Shown here piece after piece: positions 37,909 to 38,035 of a DNA stretch of 38,035 nt. The DNA comes from a virus. Under the pieces are notes generated by a model. It saw only the letters and a program-made list of their open reading frames with translations. It made no database searches and had not been told where the DNA came from. Each line of letters starts with the position of its first letter. Within the stretch, counting starts at the first letter, position 1. The position numbers were made by a program, and so were the translations under genes. The stretch covers positions 1-38,035 of the IMG/VR virus record IMGVR_UViG_3300042474_000294. One strand, written 5' to 3'.

Positions 37909-38035
37909 GATAGCTTAGACCGTGACTATTTCGCGCTGATCCATAGCATAGCCGCAAACTATTGGTTTACAGTTTATGATGTAAATAATTATTGTACATA
38001 AGCTTGCGAACTGTAAAACATTAGTTTACACTGCA
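37909..38035. repeat. 127-bp direct repeat, right copy (contig overlap)
   Basis: Exact copy of bases 1-127. When the circle is closed this copy is dropped, base 37908 joins base 1, and the non-coding region 37347-37908 becomes continuous with 1-157. Confidence 0.95.

Noticed and set aside
37751-37957. 68-aa minus-strand frame in the control region
   Set aside because: Spans repeats and the contig overlap, with no ribosome binding site or recognisable pattern.
1-38035. Integrase, excisionase or CI-type repressor
   Set aside because: No tyrosine or serine recombinase motifs and no convincing HTH repressor in any supported gene, so a standard temperate phage is not called.
1-38035. tRNA or rRNA genes
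   Set aside because: No cloverleaf-like segment with a TTCGA/GGTTC arm was recognised; a tRNA search program would be decisive.

Overview
The window is a complete, circularly assembled genome of a tailed phage with a P22-like short-tail (podovirus) virion plan. The first 127 bases recur exactly at the end (1-127 = 37909-38035), so the unique circle is 37,908 bp. Recognisable hallmark proteins are a small and a large terminase, a P22-type portal, scaffold and coat protein, gp4- and gp10-like head-tail closure proteins, ejection-type proteins, a GH108 endolysin with a holin, and a family A DNA polymerase with a DUF5906-type primase-helicase. No integrase, excisionase or convincing repressor was found. 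The host cannot be read directly. A textbook LexA box (CTGT-N8-ACAG) and the gene families fit a beta- or gammaproteobacterium, probably an environmental (freshwater-like) Burkholderiales, but that is inference.

Layout. (1) 158-2691, plus strand: an early accessory operon of eleven small genes, linked mostly by ATGA overlaps. It carries a cysteine-rich DUF7227-like protein, a small cysteine protein, two membrane micropeptides and several unknowns, and is unusually rich in GGCC. It ends at a bidirectional terminator (2693-2716). (2) 9231-2704, minus strand: the replication operon, with a small unknown, a DUF2800 PD-(D/E)XK nuclease, an SSB-like candidate, two small proteins, DNA polymerase A with Leu at the 762 position, and a primase-helicase. 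(3) 9296-11855, plus strand: a second rightward operon, diverging from the replication operon across a 10-bp-arm inverted repeat (9256-9290). It holds a VRR-NUC nuclease, a SNF2-type helicase, a DUF6378 protein and several tiny overlapping genes. (4) 37346-11803, minus strand: one long late operon in the order TerS, TerL, small basic protein, GroES-like, portal, DUF5856, adhesin cassette, scaffold, HNH endonuclease, coat, small capsid-associated proteins, gp4-like, gp10-like, second adhesin cassette, cupin-SET fusion, three ejection-type proteins, membrane proteins, holin, endolysin. (5) 37347-37908 joined to 1-157: about 720 bp without a gene, packed with repeats and the LexA box. It separates the leftward late operon from the rightward early operon and is the best candidate for origin, packaging signal and master switch.

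The most notable items are the cupin-SET methyltransferase fusion inside the virion module, the repeat-dense control region with a LexA box in a phage with no visible lysogeny genes, the orphan GroES, the Leu762 polymerase, the two separate adhesin cassettes, the hairpin series after the coat genes, and the coupled micropeptides that fall below normal gene-calling cutoffs.
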